DNA of 23,728 bases from NCBI GenBank assembly GCA_009920815.1, contig RFZH01000015.1, forward strand, positions 1-23,728, written 5' to 3'. The position numbers and the translations under genes are program-made. Of this stretch, positions 22,650 through 23,728 are shown piece by piece (the first letter of the stretch is position 1; every line of letters starts with the position of its first letter). The notes below the pieces were generated by a model. That model was not told where the DNA came from. It saw nothing but the letters and a program-made list of their open reading frames with translations, and did not search any database. Source of the stretch: Paracoccaceae bacterium. Its GTDB lineage: Bacteria > Pseudomonadota > Alphaproteobacteria > Rhodobacterales > Rhodobacteraceae.

Positions 22650-23728
22650 CCTAATGCTGCAGCGATCAGCGCTTTTGTATATTCGGTTTGGGGAGCATCA
22701 AAAATTTGATTTGCGTCACCAGCTTCGATGACATCGCCCTGCTTCATCACCATGACACGATGCGACATCGCGCGAACAACCTTTAGATCATGGCTAATGA
22801 ACACATAAGCAAGACCATATTTCTTTTGCAGATCGCGCAAAAGATCCACAATTTGAACCTGAACCGTCATATCCAACGCGGACGTTGGTTCATCCAAAAC
22901 AACCAATTTAGGACGCAAAATCATGGCTCTTGCTATGGCTATCCTTTGTCGTTGCCCACCTGAAAATTCATGGGGGTATCGATCCATCATTTCTGGATCC
23001 AACCCAACCTCATGCATAATTTCGGCCACCATGTCGCGTTCGACAGACGCTGTGAAATTAGCGTGCACACTAAGTCCTTCAGAAATAATTTGGGCGCATG
23101 TCATACGCGGGGACAGTGATCCAAAGGGATCTTGAAACACAATCTGCATATCAGCGCGCATGTCACGGAGTTGTTTTGTTTTCAACGCACCAATGTTCCG
23201 GCCCATGACGACCGCGCTTCCACCAAAATTAATCAAGCGCATCAACGCCAACGCAAGTGTCGTCTTTCCTGACCCACTTTCCCCGACAATGCCAATCGTT
23301 TCACCCGCGCGGACAACAAAATTGGCATCATTGACAGCCTTTACATGGCCGACTGTACGCTTCAAAAATCCACGTTGGATTGGAAACCAGATGCGCATAT
23401 GTTGCGCTTCGGCAACGATTTGGGCGTCCTGTGCAACCGGTTCAGGGGCGCCAATCGCATGTGCCGATAAAAGTTTTTGCGTATAGTCATGTTTTGGGTT
23501 CGCAAACACATCGGCCGTTCGGCCATGTTCAACAATATTGCCGTCCTTCATGACATAAACGCGATCGGCAATGCGCTTAACGATGCCTAAATCATGTGTA
23601 ATGAAAAGCATCGACATGCCGTCATTTTTTTTCAAATCAACAAGCAAATCTAATATTTGGGCTTGGATGGTAACATCAAGAGCGGTTGTTGGTTCGTCAG
23701 CAATCAACAATTTTGGATTATTGGCCAA
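22646..23728 (-). CDS. Peptide-type ABC importer, fused twin ATP-binding protein (YejF-like), 5' end missing
   Basis: ATPase subunit of a dipeptide/oligopeptide or microcin-C-type importer with two nucleotide-binding domains in one chain. The window holds 360 residues; the first domain is entered just before its Walker B (LLIADEPTTALD), so its Walker A and the true start lie beyond the right edge. The apparent TTG at the border is an internal Leu. After the first D-loop and His switch (FITHD) comes a linker. The second domain is complete: GESGSGKTT (Walker A), FQDPFGSLSPRMT (Q-loop), LSGGQRQRIAIARAM (signature), VVLDEPTSALD (Walker B) and FISHD. Substrate is not readable; permeases are outside the window. 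Its TAG overlaps the restored end of hemN. Confidence 0.93.
   Translation of the reverse strand: MANNPKLLIADEPTTALDVTIQAQILDLLVDLKKNDGMSMLFITHDLGIVKRIADRVYVMKDGNIVEHGRTADVFANPKHDYTQKLLSAHAIGAPEPVAQDAQIVAEAQHMRIWFPIQRGFLKRTVGHVKAVNDANFVVRAGETIGIVGESGSGKTTLALALMRLINFGGSAVVMGRNIGALKTKQLRDMRADMQIVFQDPFGSLSPRMTCAQIISEGLSVHANFTASVERDMVAEIMHEVGLDPEMMDRYPHEFSGGQRQRIAIARAMILRPKLVVLDEPTSALDMTVQVQIVDLLRDLQKKYGLAYVFISHDLKVVRAMSHRVMVMKQGDVIEAGDANQIFDAPQTEYTKALIAAALG

Noticed and set aside
22697..22720. FNR-like TTGAT-N4-GTCAC inside the ABC ATPase gene
   Set aside because: It has two mismatches in one half-site and lies near the 3' end of a coding region on no plausible promoter.
1..23728. A novel defence, mobile or biosynthetic system
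   Set aside because: Every sizeable gene belongs to a known core family, gene order matches known Rhodobacteraceae loci where I can recall it, and there are no integrases, transposases, repeat arrays or atypical islands.

Overview
The window looks like a chromosomal segment of a low- to mid-GC marine alphaproteobacterium, most likely Rhodobacteraceae (Roseobacter group). The basis is protein sequence character (FnrL, HemN, CcoNOQP, UvrC and HemC closely resemble Rhodobacter/Roseobacter types as remembered), the fnrL-ccoNOQP-ccoGHIS arrangement with hemN beside fnrL, and the AT-leaning base composition judged by eye. No search or GC computation was run. I see no tRNA, rRNA, CRISPR, insertion sequence or phage gene.

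Layout. (1) 1-410: 5' part of uvrC (-), cut by the window edge, with an AT-rich 324-bp region upstream holding a probable promoter, a perfect DnaA box and a terminator-like hairpin. (2) 735-4532: a minus-strand run hemE, S49 peptidase, a 53-aa zinc-ribbon-like small protein, a Ca/Na antiporter and a pteridine-reductase-like SDR. (3) hemC (+) diverges from hemE. (4) 5576-10156: a minus-strand run clpS, an RsmC-like methyltransferase, an SDR lacking the catalytic Lys, hemF and a D-2-hydroxyacid-type FAD dehydrogenase. (5) 10249-12583: a HAD hydrolase and a SPOR-domain D-Ala-D-Ala carboxypeptidase on the plus strand. (6) 12580-20333: the complete cbb3 oxidase locus ccoN-O-Q-P-G-H-I-S (-). (7) fnrL (-) and hemN (+), divergent. 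(8) A truncated twin-ATPase subunit of a peptide-type ABC importer (-).

The theme is microaerobic respiration and heme supply. FnrL is the oxygen-sensing Crp/Fnr regulator. Perfect FNR boxes lie upstream of ccoN and in the fnrL-hemN divergent region. CcoNOQP is the high-affinity oxidase, CcoGHIS matures it (copper and assembly), and four heme-pathway enzymes (HemC, HemE, oxygen-dependent HemF, oxygen-independent HemN) lie within 20 kb.

Most of the window is ordinary, conserved core chromosome and I do not see a wholly new system. The points most worth checking are an apparent frameshift that separates hemN from its conserved C-terminal tail; all three convergent gene pairs sharing one overlapping stop tetranucleotide (for hemN, only once its frame is restored); promoter geometry that puts the hemN and hemC start sites on their start codons; two strong hairpins in the cco transcript; and an SDR whose active-site Lys is Thr.
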